Shown one piece after another: positions 8,657 to 16,489 of a DNA stretch of 64,000 nucleotides. The notes beneath the pieces are model-generated. The model did no database searches and was not told the DNA's origin. It worked only from the letters and a program-made list of their open reading frames with translations. The translations under genes were made by a program, and so were the position numbers. Position 1 is the first letter of the stretch. The number at the start of each line of letters is the position of its first letter. This DNA comes from Nocardia amikacinitolerans NBRC 108937 (GTDB lineage: Bacteria; Actinomycetota; Actinomycetes; Mycobacteriales; Mycobacteriaceae): contig NZ_BDAU01000031.1 in the NCBI RefSeq assembly GCF_001612615.1, positions 62,001-126,000 on the forward strand, written 5' to 3'.

Positions 8657-9400
8657 TCAGCGCGGAACGAGCCAGACGGGCACGCCGAGCACATCGGCCA
8701 CCACGCTCGGCAGCGCGCCGAGCACGTCAGCGGTCTGATCGGCGGACGTGCCCCAGGTAAGCGCCGCAACGGTGAACCCGGTTCCGTAGGAGGCCGAAGC
8801 CACCTCGGGCGCACCGAGATCCGACCATCCCCACTTGGTGCCGAGCACGCCGGGGATCCGCGCGGTGCCCCAGTCCTGCACGGTGCCGTCGGCGGCCGTG
8901 TCGCCCGCCGTGGCCATCCATCCGAAGATCGGCGAGCCGGGGTCCTGGAGTTGCTTGGCGTGCAGGAAGTCCGCGACATCGGCGCTGGTCGTTGTCGCGG
9001 TGCTCCAGTCGCCTGCGCCGGACCGGGTGTTGGTGAGGCCGTACTCGGCGGCGATGGCATCGATGGCCTGTGGGTACTTGCCTTCCATGGCGCCTGCCGC
9101 TCCGTCGTCGGAGAAGCGGATCATGCGCTCGCCCCATTCGCGATCGATGGCGGAGCCGTCGCCGTGGCGCAGGGCGTAGTCGACGAGGAAGAGCTTGGAC
9201 AGGGAAAGGGCGCCGCGAATCTCGTGCTGGTTCGCGGTCCCCCACGACGCGCCGACGCTCGATCGCACGGCGATCGAGGTGCGCGACGGTGTTTCCTCTC
9301 CGTTTGGCTGAGCGTTTGCGGGCGGTGCGCCCAACGCTGTGGCGCCCAGGGCGTACACCACTCCCGCGGCGAGGAACGCGACGATCATCCGACGGATCAC
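8657..9400 (-). CDS. Secreted serine beta-lactamase-like (penicillin-recognising fold) protein
   Basis: 247 residues with a signal peptide (VIRRM, hydrophobic core, cleavage near PANAQ). The mature part has the hallmarks of a class A beta-lactamase-like serine hydrolase: SLSK (SxxK) before a helix, SDDGAAG in the place of the SDN loop, and TKWGW where KTG is expected on the last active-site strand. The KTG Thr is Trp, so true beta-lactam hydrolysis is doubtful; a divergent envelope hydrolase or a binding protein are alternatives. The GTG at 9400 has GGGAGG 6 nt upstream. It sits between the TetR gene and MpaB-like copy B, but no copy of their operator was seen before it. Confidence 0.75.
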   Translation of the reverse strand: MIRRMIVAFLAAGVVYALGATALGAPPANAQPNGEETPSRTSIAVRSSVGASWGTANQHEIRGALSLSKLFLVDYALRHGDGSAIDREWGERMIRFSDDGAAGAMEGKYPQAIDAIAAEYGLTNTRSGAGDWSTATTTSADVADFLHAKQLQDPGSPIFGWMATAGDTAADGTVQDWGTARIPGVLGTKWGWSDLGAPEVASASYGTGFTVAALTWGTSADQTADVLGALPSVVADVLGVPVWLVPR

Positions 9401-9522
9401 GATTGCCTCCCGGCGTTCGACCTCCGATGTCGTGCCTTCATTCTGGAGGCAAAGCGTACGCGGGCGCTCGGTTCCGGCGTGGCGTATTGGGGATGCTGTG
9501 TATTAACTGATATAAGCGCCCG

Positions 9523-10374
9523 TCAAACGAGCGGAAGCCCGAGGCGGCGGCGCAGCCGCATGTCCCAGAGGAAGGCGTTGACGGGGAAAGCCTTGACGGC
9601 TTTGGGCATCCGGCCCTCCACCGCGCCGATGGCGGTGAGCAGCCTGGCGAGGTGTCGGTCGTCGCGCTCGGTCCAGGTCATGCCCATCTGGTGGCGCAGA
9701 TGCTCCGGCAGCAGGCCCGCGGTGACCCAGCGGTGCGGGCCGCCGAAGGCGAGCTGAACCGGGCGCGGGAACATCCGCAGGTTCACCAGGTCCCAGAAGT
9801 ACTCGCGCAGGGGCGGATCGATGACGGTCGCCGCCAGGTGCTCGTCCCAATACCGATCGAAGGCGGCGCGGTCGGCAGGCCATTGGCCGGGGCGCATCTG
9901 CAACGTGGTGCCGAGACGTGCGGCGTTGCGGTAGAACGCGTCCGCCGTGGCGTCGTCCATCGGTCCGTGCATGCGCTCGTGCAGATCGCGTGCGCCCCAG
10001 TACAGGCAGGCCGCCACCCATAGCTGCAATCGGGAATCGAAGGCGTTGTACTTCACCGGACTGGTCGGGCCGGACCGGACGGTCTGGTGCGAGCGATCGA
10101 CGGCCGCCCGGTAGGCCGCGCGTTCGTCGTCGGTGCCGAGCATCGCCACGGCGAGGTAGGTCAGCGTGGTGCGGGTGCGCTTCACCGGGTGCAGTGTGAT
10201 CTTGCCGCTGTCGACCGTGCTCTCCAGCACGCCGTAGCCGACGGGCCGGGCGCTGAGCTGCATGATGACGTTCGCGGCGGCGCCGAAGAAGGCGGCGGAG
10301 CCGTCGAGGTGGCCGCGGATGTCGAAGTCGTCGTCGGACTTCGTGAGCGCGGGTGCGCGAAGGGGACTGGTCAC
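9523..10374 (-). CDS. MpaB-like DUF2236 oxygenase-family protein (copy B)
   Basis: A paralogue of the 6915-7784 protein, 283 residues from the GTG at 10374. It shows strong local identity: FDIRGHLDGSAAFFGAAANV, TLTYLAVAMLGTDDERAAYR, SPVKYNAFDSRLQLWVAACL, and a C-terminus ending LGLPLV against copy A's LGKPLV. The start is fixed by alignment of TSPLRAP with TAPLRAT of copy A, and GGGGG lies just upstream. The shared operator sits 23 bp upstream of the start. The duplication flanks the TetR and beta-lactamase-like genes, so the four genes look like one small locus. Substrate and reaction are unknown. Confidence 0.87.
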   Translation of the reverse strand: MTSPLRAPALTKSDDDFDIRGHLDGSAAFFGAAANVIMQLSARPVGYGVLESTVDSGKITLHPVKRTRTTLTYLAVAMLGTDDERAAYRAAVDRSHQTVRSGPTSPVKYNAFDSRLQLWVAACLYWGARDLHERMHGPMDDATADAFYRNAARLGTTLQMRPGQWPADRAAFDRYWDEHLAATVIDPPLREYFWDLVNLRMFPRPVQLAFGGPHRWVTAGLLPEHLRHQMGMTWTERDDRHLARLLTAIGAVEGRMPKAVKAFPVNAFLWDMRLRRRLGLPLV

Positions 10375-10396
10375 GATCGACCCCCGTTCTCCTCGT

Positions 10397-10423
10397 TGAG
10401 AAGGATGTTCTATGACCTTCTCA
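10397..10423. promoter_or_regulatory. Inverted-repeat operator at MpaB-like copy B
   Basis: TGAGAAGG-N11-CCTTCTCA, with arms and spacing identical to 7823-7849 but an unrelated spacer sequence. It lies 23-49 bp upstream of the copy B start codon and 91 bp from the divergent fadD36 start. Conserved arms with free spacers are what a dimeric regulator site looks like. Confidence 0.8.
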
Positions 10424-10514
10424 CCGTCTCTTCGGTGTGTCAACGGTCACAGCGCGTCGACGCCGAGCTGTGACGCGCTGACGGTCCGCGGCGCACACGC
10501 AGTAGGTTGGGCGA

Positions 10515-11942
10515 ATGTCGTTCGGTCCCTCCCTGCTGCTTCGTTCCCTGAATCCGGCCGCGGTCGCTGCGGGCGCGGACATTCCGAACGCGGTCACCAT
10601 CGACGGCGTGACGCTCTCGCGCAGCGATCTGCTCGGCGCGGCGACGTCGGTGGCCGAGCGCGTCGCGCGCGCCGATCGGGTCGCGGTGCTGGCTCGGCCG
10701 ACCGCGCGCACCGTCCTCGCGGTGGTCGGTTGCCTGATCGCGGGCGTCACGGTGGTGCCGGTACCGCCGGATTCCGGCGCCGCCGAACTCGCGCACATCC
10801 TGGCCGATTCCGGCGCGCAGGCATGGTTGGGTGACGCGCCCGAGGGCACCGATCTGCCGGTGGTCCCGGTTCGTATGCACGCCAGGTCATGGCACACCTA
10901 TCCCGAACCCGACCCGGCGACAACGGCTTTCGTGCTCTACACGTCCGGGACGACCGGTGAGCCGAAGGGTGTCGTGCTGACTCGCGGCGCGATCGCCGCC
11001 GGACTGGACGCGCTCGCCGAAGCCTGGGACTGGACCGCGAAAGACGTTCTGGTGCACGGTCTTCCGCTGTTCCATGTGCACGGGCTCATCCTCGGCGTGC
11101 TCGGCGCGCTGCGCGTCGGCAGCCCGCTGATCCACACCGGCAAGCCGACACCGCAGGCCTACGCCGAGGCGAACGGCACGCTGTACTTCGGGGTGCCGAC
11201 CGTGTGGTCGCGCGTCGTCGAAAACCCCGATGCCGCACGCAAATTGGCCGGCGCTCGGCTGCTCGTCTCGGGAAGCGCGCCGCTGCCGGTGCCGGTCTTC
11301 GAGCGGCTGCGCGAGCTCACCGGTCACGCGCCGATCGAGCGCTACGGCATGAGCGAGACCATGATCACGCTGTCCACCCGCGCCGACGGCGAACGTCGCC
11401 CTGGGTGGGTCGGCACGCCGGTGCGCGGGGTGGAGACGAGGCTGCGCGACGAGACCGGAGCGCCGGTGCCGTACGACGGCGAGAGCATCGGCGGGTTGCA
11501 GGTGCGCGGGCCGATGCTGTTCGCCGGCTACCTGAACCGGCCCGATGCCACGGCCGAGAGCTGGACCGAGGACGGGTGGTTCAAGACAGGAGATGTGGCC
11601 GCCATCGACGGCGACGGGTTCCACCGCATCGTCGGCCGGGAATCCGTCGACCTGATCAAGTCCGGCGGCTACCGGATCGGCGCGGGCGAGGTCGAAACAG
11701 CGCTGCTCGGGCATCCTGCGGTGGCCGAGGCGGCGGTGGTCGGCCTGCCCGACGACGATCTCGGGCAGCGGGTGGTCGCCTTCGTCGTGTTGCGGGGCGA
11801 GGCGGACGCGTCGATCGAGAAGGAACTGATCGATCACGTCGCCGAGCAGCTTTCGGTACACAAGCGGCCGCGCGAGGTGCGCGTCGTCACGGCGCTGCCG
11901 CGCAACGCCATGGGGAAGGTGCAGAAGAAGCAGCTGGGGTGA
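10515..11942 (+). CDS. fadD36: Acyl-CoA synthetase (FadD36-like)
   Basis: A 475-residue AMP-forming acyl-CoA/adenylate synthetase. It has the P-loop-like LYTSGTTGEPKGV (about residues 138-150), the adenine motif YGMSETM, the GWFKTGDVA hinge region, the core IVGRESVDLIKSGGYRIGAGEVE and the C-terminal catalytic lysine in RNAMGKVQKK. It is shorter than most FadDs, as expected for FadD36 (473 residues in M. tuberculosis), and the location agrees with that gene. A TAGGTT box 6 bp before the ATG suggests a leaderless mRNA. The precise acyl substrate is not readable from the sequence. Confidence 0.88.
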   Translation: MSFGPSLLLRSLNPAAVAAGADIPNAVTIDGVTLSRSDLLGAATSVAERVARADRVAVLARPTARTVLAVVGCLIAGVTVVPVPPDSGAAELAHILADSGAQAWLGDAPEGTDLPVVPVRMHARSWHTYPEPDPATTAFVLYTSGTTGEPKGVVLTRGAIAAGLDALAEAWDWTAKDVLVHGLPLFHVHGLILGVLGALRVGSPLIHTGKPTPQAYAEANGTLYFGVPTVWSRVVENPDAARKLAGARLLVSGSAPLPVPVFERLRELTGHAPIERYGMSETMITLSTRADGERRPGWVGTPVRGVETRLRDETGAPVPYDGESIGGLQVRGPMLFAGYLNRPDATAESWTEDGWFKTGDVAAIDGDGFHRIVGRESVDLIKSGGYRIGAGEVETALLGHPAVAEAAVVGLPDDDLGQRVVAFVVLRGEADASIEKELIDHVAEQLSVHKRPREVRVVTALPRNAMGKVQKKQLG

Positions 11943-11985
11943 ACGATCGTTGCCGCGGTCGGTGAATTCGGAGAATCCTGATTAC

Positions 11986-12246
11986 ATGACGACGATGACT
12001 GCGGCCGAAGCAGCCCGCAACTTCTCGGCAGTCTTGGATCGTGCGGAGCGCGGCGAAACGATCACGATCGTCCGACACGGCATGGCGGTGGCGACTATCG
12101 CACCGCCGACGAGGAAGACCGGTCGGTCTTTGCGGCACTCCTTGGAGAATTCCGATGTGCCGCCCTTCGATGATGATTTCGCCGCCGACACAGCCGCAGG
12201 CCTGGCGATGGTCGACGACGACATGGCGAAGAAGCAGCTCGGCTGA
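11986..12246 (+). CDS. Phd/YefM-family antitoxin, no partner toxin
   Basis: An 86-residue protein beginning MTTMTAAEAARNFSAVLDRA, followed by GETITIVRHGMAVATIAP, the standard N-terminal DNA-binding fold of Phd/YefM antitoxins. The acidic C-terminal tail (FDDDFAADTA, VDDD) matches toxin-neutralising regions. The ATG at 11986 is preferred over the upstream in-frame ATG at 11950. A VapC/Doc/RelE-type toxin would be expected immediately downstream, but the next gene (12295) is an F420 oxidoreductase and the gap is 48 bp. It therefore looks orphaned, or acts on a toxin encoded elsewhere. Confidence 0.8.
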   Translation: MTTMTAAEAARNFSAVLDRAERGETITIVRHGMAVATIAPPTRKTGRSLRHSLENSDVPPFDDDFAADTAAGLAMVDDDMAKKQLG

Positions 12247-12256
12247 GCGGTCGGGC

Positions 12257-12287
12257 TTGACCTCGAGTTGGCTCGAGGTTCTACCGT
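12257..12287 (+). promoter_or_regulatory. SoxR-type (MerR family) promoter
   Basis: A -35 TTGACC (12257-12262) and a -10 TACCGT (12282-12287) are separated by 19 bp, the elongated spacer of MerR-family promoters. The spacer holds the dyad CCTCGAGTTGGCTCGAGG (12261-12278), which closely resembles the E. coli SoxR box CCTCAAGTTAACTTGAGG. The predicted transcription start falls at about 12294-12295, the ATG of the downstream gene. No SoxR gene lies in the window, so the regulator must be encoded elsewhere. Confidence 0.8.
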
Positions 12288-12294
12288 CGCTGAC

Positions 12295-12687
12295 ATGACC
12301 GCAACGCTGACCTCGGACCAGATCGCCTACCTGCGCAGCCAGCGGCTCGGCCGTCTCGCCACCGTGCGGCCGGACGGGGCGCCGCAGAACAACCCGGTCG
12401 GCTTCCGCTACAACGCCGAACTCGGCACCATCGACATCGCCGGCTGGAACATGGGCTCCTCCCGAAAGTTCCGCAACCTGGCCACCAACGACCGCGTGGC
12501 TTTCGTCGTCGACGACATCGCCTCGGTGCAGCCGTGGCGCGTGCGCTGCCTGGAGATCCGGGGCACCGCCGAAGCGCTGACCGACGTCGACACCTACATG
12601 TCGGGCGCCTCCGGAGAGCTGATCCGCATCCACCCGGAGCGGATCATCGCCTTCGGCATCCTCCCCGAGGCCGCCCGCACGGCCTGA
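12295..12687 (+). CDS. PPOX-class F420-dependent oxidoreductase
   Basis: A 130-residue split beta-barrel flavin/deazaflavin-binding protein. Signature parts are QRLGRLATVRPDGAPQNNPVGF, NMGSSRKFRNL, VAFVVDDIAS and RCLEIRGTAE, as in the Rv1155/Rv2074 group that reduces substrates with F420H2. The native substrate is unknown; relatives act on biliverdin or other oxidised compounds. The ATG at 12295 coincides with the transcription start predicted from the SoxR-type promoter just upstream, so the upstream in-frame start at 12268 (inside the promoter) is rejected. Redox-cycling compounds probably induce it. Confidence 0.9.
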   Translation: MTATLTSDQIAYLRSQRLGRLATVRPDGAPQNNPVGFRYNAELGTIDIAGWNMGSSRKFRNLATNDRVAFVVDDIASVQPWRVRCLEIRGTAEALTDVDTYMSGASGELIRIHPERIIAFGILPEAARTA

Positions 12688-12872
12688 TTCTCCGGAGACG
12701 ATGGGCCGCACGGTCTACCCCTGCGCGAATCGATCCGCACGGGACAACTGATCTCGCGCCGCCAGGGGTAACTCGTCGGGTACGCCCGAAGAGCGACCCG
12801 CTCGCACGACCGCCGGCCCGGCTCGAACAGCGCACCGCACCTGACGACCGGCGAGAGGCGCGGAGAGGCGGG

Positions 12873-13817
12873 CTAGTTCGCGTGGAGGTCGGCGTTGAGT
12901 TCGATGCCGGTTCCCTTGCGGTGGACGACCTCGACGGCGCCGGTCTGGGAGTTGCGGCGGAACAGCAGGTTGTTCTGGCCGCTCAGCTGGGCGGCCTTCA
13001 CGATGGTGCCGTCGGGGGTGGCGACCTTGGTGCCCGCGGTCAGGTAGAGACCGGCCTCGAGCACGCAGTCGTCGCCCAGCGGGATGCCGAGGCCCGAGTT
13101 GGCGCCGAGCAGGGAGCGCTGACCGATGGAGATGACGGTGGTGCCGCCGCCCGAGAGGGTGCCCATGGTGGACGCGCCGCCGCCGATGTCGGAACCGTCG
13201 CCGACCACGACGCCCGCGGAGATCCGGCCCTCGACCATGGAGGCGCCAAGGGTGCCCGCGTTGAAGTTGACGAAGCCCTCGTGCATCACAGTGGTGCCGG
13301 AGGCCAGGTGCGCGCCGAGGCGGACTCGGTCGGCGTCGCCGATGCGCACGCCGGAGGGCACCACGTAGTCGACCATGCGCGGGAACTTGTCGATGCTGTA
13401 GACGGTCACCGGGCCGCGGGCGCGCAACTTGGCGCGGGTCGCCTCGAAGCCCTCGACGGCGGCCGGGCCGTGGTTGGTCCACACCACATTGCTGAGCAGG
13501 CCGAACTGACCGTCCAGGCTGACCTCGTGCGGCTTGACCAGCCGGTGCGAGAGCAGGTGCAGGCGCAGGTAGACGTCGTGCGCGTCGACCGGGGCGGCGG
13601 ACAGGTCGGCGATGACGGTGCGCACCGCCACCACGTCGACACCGCGCGCCTCGTCGAAGCCGAGCAGCGCGGCGTATTCGGCGGGCGCCTCGTCCAGGCG
13701 CTTGGTCCCGGTGTCGCCGAACTCGCCGAGCTCCGGGTTCGGGTACCAGGTGTCCAGGACGGTTCCGTCCGCGGTCACGTTGGCGATACCGATTGCTGCT
13801 GCTCCCTGAATGCTCAC
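12873..13817 (-). CDS. dapD: Tetrahydrodipicolinate N-succinyltransferase
   Basis: A 314-residue actinobacterial-type DapD that transfers succinyl from succinyl-CoA to tetrahydrodipicolinate in diaminopimelate synthesis. The C-terminal half is a left-handed beta-helix of hexapeptide repeats (GVRIGDADRVRLGAHLASGT, GASMVEGRISAGVVVGDGSD, IGGGASTMGTLSGGG). The N-terminal domain with VRTVIADLSAAPVDAHDVYL is specific to the high-GC Gram-positive form. It is divergent from dapE, 130 bp away, so the promoters share a short intergenic region. Confidence 0.95.
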   Translation of the reverse strand: MSIQGAAAIGIANVTADGTVLDTWYPNPELGEFGDTGTKRLDEAPAEYAALLGFDEARGVDVVAVRTVIADLSAAPVDAHDVYLRLHLLSHRLVKPHEVSLDGQFGLLSNVVWTNHGPAAVEGFEATRAKLRARGPVTVYSIDKFPRMVDYVVPSGVRIGDADRVRLGAHLASGTTVMHEGFVNFNAGTLGASMVEGRISAGVVVGDGSDIGGGASTMGTLSGGGTTVISIGQRSLLGANSGLGIPLGDDCVLEAGLYLTAGTKVATPDGTIVKAAQLSGQNNLLFRRNSQTGAVEVVHRKGTGIELNADLHAN

Positions 13818-13947
13818 GTCATGAAAGGTTACCGACCGATCGCTGCCAACGGTGCGCCACCTCCGGGCCGGGATGCCGCGACATCCAGAACCCGGACAGT
13901 CCGGTGGGCCTGCCCGGCGTTCCTACCCCGCTCGTAGGCTGAGGGGC

Positions 13948-15048
13948 GTGACCATCGACCTGTCTGCCGATCCCATCGCCCTCACCGCCGCGCTCGTCGA
14001 CATCCCGAGCGTGTCCATGGACGAGAAGGCGATCACCGACGTCGTCGAGCGGGCGTTGCGCGAGCAGACGAAGGGCTTCGAGGTCGTGCGGCACGGGAAT
14101 GTGGTGCTGGCAAGGACCCATCGGGGTCTGCCGACGCGGGTGATCCTGGCCGGGCACCTGGACACCGTGCCGATCGCGGACAACGTGCCGAGCCGGTTCG
14201 ACAAGGACGAGAACGGCGAGGAGCTGCTCTACGGTTGCGGCACCGTCGACATGAAGTCCGGCGACGCGGTGTTCCTGCATCTGGCCGCGACGATCGCCGA
14301 GCCGGTGCACGACCTGACGCTGATCTTCTACGACGGCGAGGAGATCGCCGCCGAACACAACGGCCTCGGCCACGTCGAGCGCGACCTGCCCGAATGGCTC
14401 GACGGCGACCTGGCGATCCTGGGCGAGCCGTCGGGCGGCTGGGTGGAGGCGGGTTGCCAGGGCACCTTGCGCGCCCGGCTGGCGACCACGGGCGTGCGCG
14501 CGCATTCGGCGCGTTCGTGGATGGGCGACAACGCGATTCACCGCTTGGCCCCCGTGCTGCAACGGCTGGCCGCCTACCAGCCGAGGCAGGTCGACATCGA
14601 TGGCTGCCTCTACCGCGAGGGCCTTTCGGCGACCAGCATGTCCGCGGGCGTCGCGGGCAACGTCATCCCGGACGCCGCCGAGATGGAACTGAACTTCCGC
14701 TTCGCGCCCGACCGCGATATCGACCAGGCCATCGACCACGTGCGCGAGGTCTTCGACGGCATCGACGCCACGATCGATCTCGTCGACGCGGCGCCGGGCG
14801 CGCTCCCCGGTCTCACCGCGCCCGCGGCCGCCGACCTGATCGCCTCGGTGAACGGCCACGGCGGCGGCGGGGTTCGGGCGAAGTACGGCTGGACCGACGT
14901 GTCCCGCTTCGCCGCCCGCGGCATCCCCGCGGTCAACTTCGGCCCCGGCGATCCCAACCTCGCGCACAAGCGCGACGAGCATCTGCCGACCGCCCAGATC
15001 ACCGCGGTCGCCACCATGCTGCGCAACTACCTCACGGGCAAAGCCTGA
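13948..15048 (+). CDS. dapE: Succinyl-diaminopimelate desuccinylase
   Basis: A 366-residue M20-family zinc aminoacylase that hydrolyses N-succinyl-LL-diaminopimelate. Metal and catalytic motifs are AGHLDTVP (first His and Asp), GTVDMKSGDA (bridging Asp) and FYDGEEIAAEHNG (catalytic Glu pair). The dimerisation (lid) domain follows from TGVRAHSARSW, and the last ligand region is NFGPGDPNLAHK. The GTG at 13948 is chosen because it precedes the conserved N-terminus and because TAGGCT (13935-13940) ends 7 nt before it. Together with dapC and dapD it covers the succinylase branch of lysine and peptidoglycan precursor synthesis. Confidence 0.94.
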   Translation: MTIDLSADPIALTAALVDIPSVSMDEKAITDVVERALREQTKGFEVVRHGNVVLARTHRGLPTRVILAGHLDTVPIADNVPSRFDKDENGEELLYGCGTVDMKSGDAVFLHLAATIAEPVHDLTLIFYDGEEIAAEHNGLGHVERDLPEWLDGDLAILGEPSGGWVEAGCQGTLRARLATTGVRAHSARSWMGDNAIHRLAPVLQRLAAYQPRQVDIDGCLYREGLSATSMSAGVAGNVIPDAAEMELNFRFAPDRDIDQAIDHVREVFDGIDATIDLVDAAPGALPGLTAPAAADLIASVNGHGGGGVRAKYGWTDVSRFAARGIPAVNFGPGDPNLAHKRDEHLPTAQITAVATMLRNYLTGKA

Positions 15049-15104
15049 GTCGCGCCCCCGACTCGCACCGCCCGCGCCGCGAACGGCGCGGTAGCGTGGA
15101 GCGC

Positions 15105-15914
15105 ATGTCCACCGACGCCGCCGATCACGAGGTCGCAAGTAAGCCGAAGTCGACAGCGAAATTCCGCGGACCGATAATGTTCCGCCGCGATCGCAAACCC
15201 GGCGCCGGTACCGCCGACCGCAACCTTCTCGATCAGCGCGGGGACAGCGACTGGGTGCACACCGACCCCTGGCGGGTGCTGCGCATCCAGGCCGAGTTCG
15301 TCGAGGGTTTCGGCGCGCTGGCCGAGGTGCCGCGCGCGGTCACGGTCTTCGGTTCCGCGCGTACGCCCGTCGACCACCCGGAGTACCAGGCGGGCATGGC
15401 CATCGGCGGCGCGCTCGCAAGGGCCGGCTTCGCGGTGATCACCGGCGGCGGCCCCGGCGCGATGGAGGCCGCCAACCGCGGCGCGTGCGAGGCGGGCGGC
15501 TACTCGATCGGCCTCGGCATCGAGTTGCCGTTCGAGCAGAGCCTCAACGAGTGGGTCGATCTCGGCATCAACTTCCGCTACTTCTTCGTCCGCAAGACGA
15601 TGTTCGTGAAGTATTCCGAGGCGTTCATCTGCCTGCCTGGCGGTTTCGGCACCCTCGACGAGTTGTTCGAAGCGCTCACGCTGGTGCAGACCCGCAAGAT
15701 CACCCGCTTCCCGATCATCCTGTTCGGCACCAAATACTGGGCGGGACTGGTGGATTGGCTGCGCGGCTCGCTCGAAGGCTCGGGCAAGATCTCGCCGAGC
15801 GATCTCGACCTGATCCACGTCACCGATCACGTGGACGAGGTCGTCGAGATCATCACGCGGGCGGCCGCCGAACGCGCCGACATCGACACACTCGGCACGG
15901 AGGACAAGTGGTGA
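15105..15914 (+). CDS. LOG family protein 1 (TIGR00730)
   Basis: A 269-residue lysine-decarboxylase-like Rossmann protein of the LOG family. Members hydrolyse cytokinin riboside 5'-monophosphates or related nucleotides to free base and ribose phosphate. The motif PGGFGTLDELFE is intact, and GGGPGAMEAANRGA forms the phosphate-binding loop. The extra N-terminal region of about 80 residues (basic, with FRRDRKPG and DPWRVLRIQAEFVEGF) is typical of the longer LOG type. The ATG at 15105 is the first plausible start. It overlaps the second LOG gene by GTGA, so both are likely translated from one mRNA. Confidence 0.9.
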   Translation: MSTDAADHEVASKPKSTAKFRGPIMFRRDRKPGAGTADRNLLDQRGDSDWVHTDPWRVLRIQAEFVEGFGALAEVPRAVTVFGSARTPVDHPEYQAGMAIGGALARAGFAVITGGGPGAMEAANRGACEAGGYSIGLGIELPFEQSLNEWVDLGINFRYFFVRKTMFVKYSEAFICLPGGFGTLDELFEALTLVQTRKITRFPIILFGTKYWAGLVDWLRGSLEGSGKISPSDLDLIHVTDHVDEVVEIITRAAAERADIDTLGTEDKW

Positions 15915-16489
15915 CCGAGACTCCGCTCGAGGTCACCGTCCCCTACGCCGTCTGCGTCTACTGCTCGGCGAGCACCGCCGATTCCGGCGCGCTGGCGCTC
16001 GCCGCCCGGGTCGGCACCGAGATCGCCCGGCGGGGTTGGCAACTGGTGTCCGGCGGCGGTCACGTCTCGATGATGGGCGCGGTCGCCACCGCGGCGCGGG
16101 CGGGTGGCGCGAACACCATCGGCGTGATCCCGAAACACCTGGTGCACAAGGAAGTCGCGGACGTGGACGCCGACGAATTGGTGGTTACCGACACCATGCG
16201 CCAGCGCAAACAGGTCATGGAGGACCGCGCGGACGCTTTCCTCACGCTGCCCGGCGGAATCGGCACGCTCGAGGAGTTCTTCGAGACCTGGACCGGCGGC
16301 TATCTCGGCCAGCACACCAAGCCGGTGGTCGTGCTCGATCCGAACGGCTTCTACGACGGCCTCTTTCGGTGGATCGACGAACTCTACGAGCGAAAGTTCG
16401 TCTCCCGCTTCGCCATGGAGCGGATCACCGTGGCCACCGACCTGACCGCCGCGTTCGCGGCGCTGAAACCGGAACCGGGTCCGAGCTAG
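15911..16489 (+). CDS. LOG family protein 2 (cytokinin riboside 5'-monophosphate phosphoribohydrolase)
   Basis: A 192-residue LOG protein of the compact type, like Rv1205 of M. tuberculosis. It has VYCSASTADS at the N-terminus, SGGGHVSMMGAVA (phosphate loop), PGGIGTLEEFFE (catalytic motif with R/E) and GGYLGQHTKPVVVL. The GTG start at 15911 overlaps the TGA of LOG protein 1 (GTGA), implying coupled translation. The N9-ribose cleavage of AMP-like or cytokinin nucleotides is inferred from the family. The function in actinobacteria beyond that is uncertain. Confidence 0.92.
   Translation: MTETPLEVTVPYAVCVYCSASTADSGALALAARVGTEIARRGWQLVSGGGHVSMMGAVATAARAGGANTIGVIPKHLVHKEVADVDADELVVTDTMRQRKQVMEDRADAFLTLPGGIGTLEEFFETWTGGYLGQHTKPVVVLDPNGFYDGLFRWIDELYERKFVSRFAMERITVATDLTAAFAALKPEPGPS

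Noticed and set aside
12534..13937. 467-residue open frame on the plus strand across dapD
   Set aside because: It is the antisense shadow of dapD, has low-complexity Arg/Gly/Asp composition and no motif or ribosome-binding site.
14235..15104. Long open frame continuing upstream of LOG protein 1
   Set aside because: It runs through dapE in another frame; the LOG family N-terminus starts at the ATG 15105.
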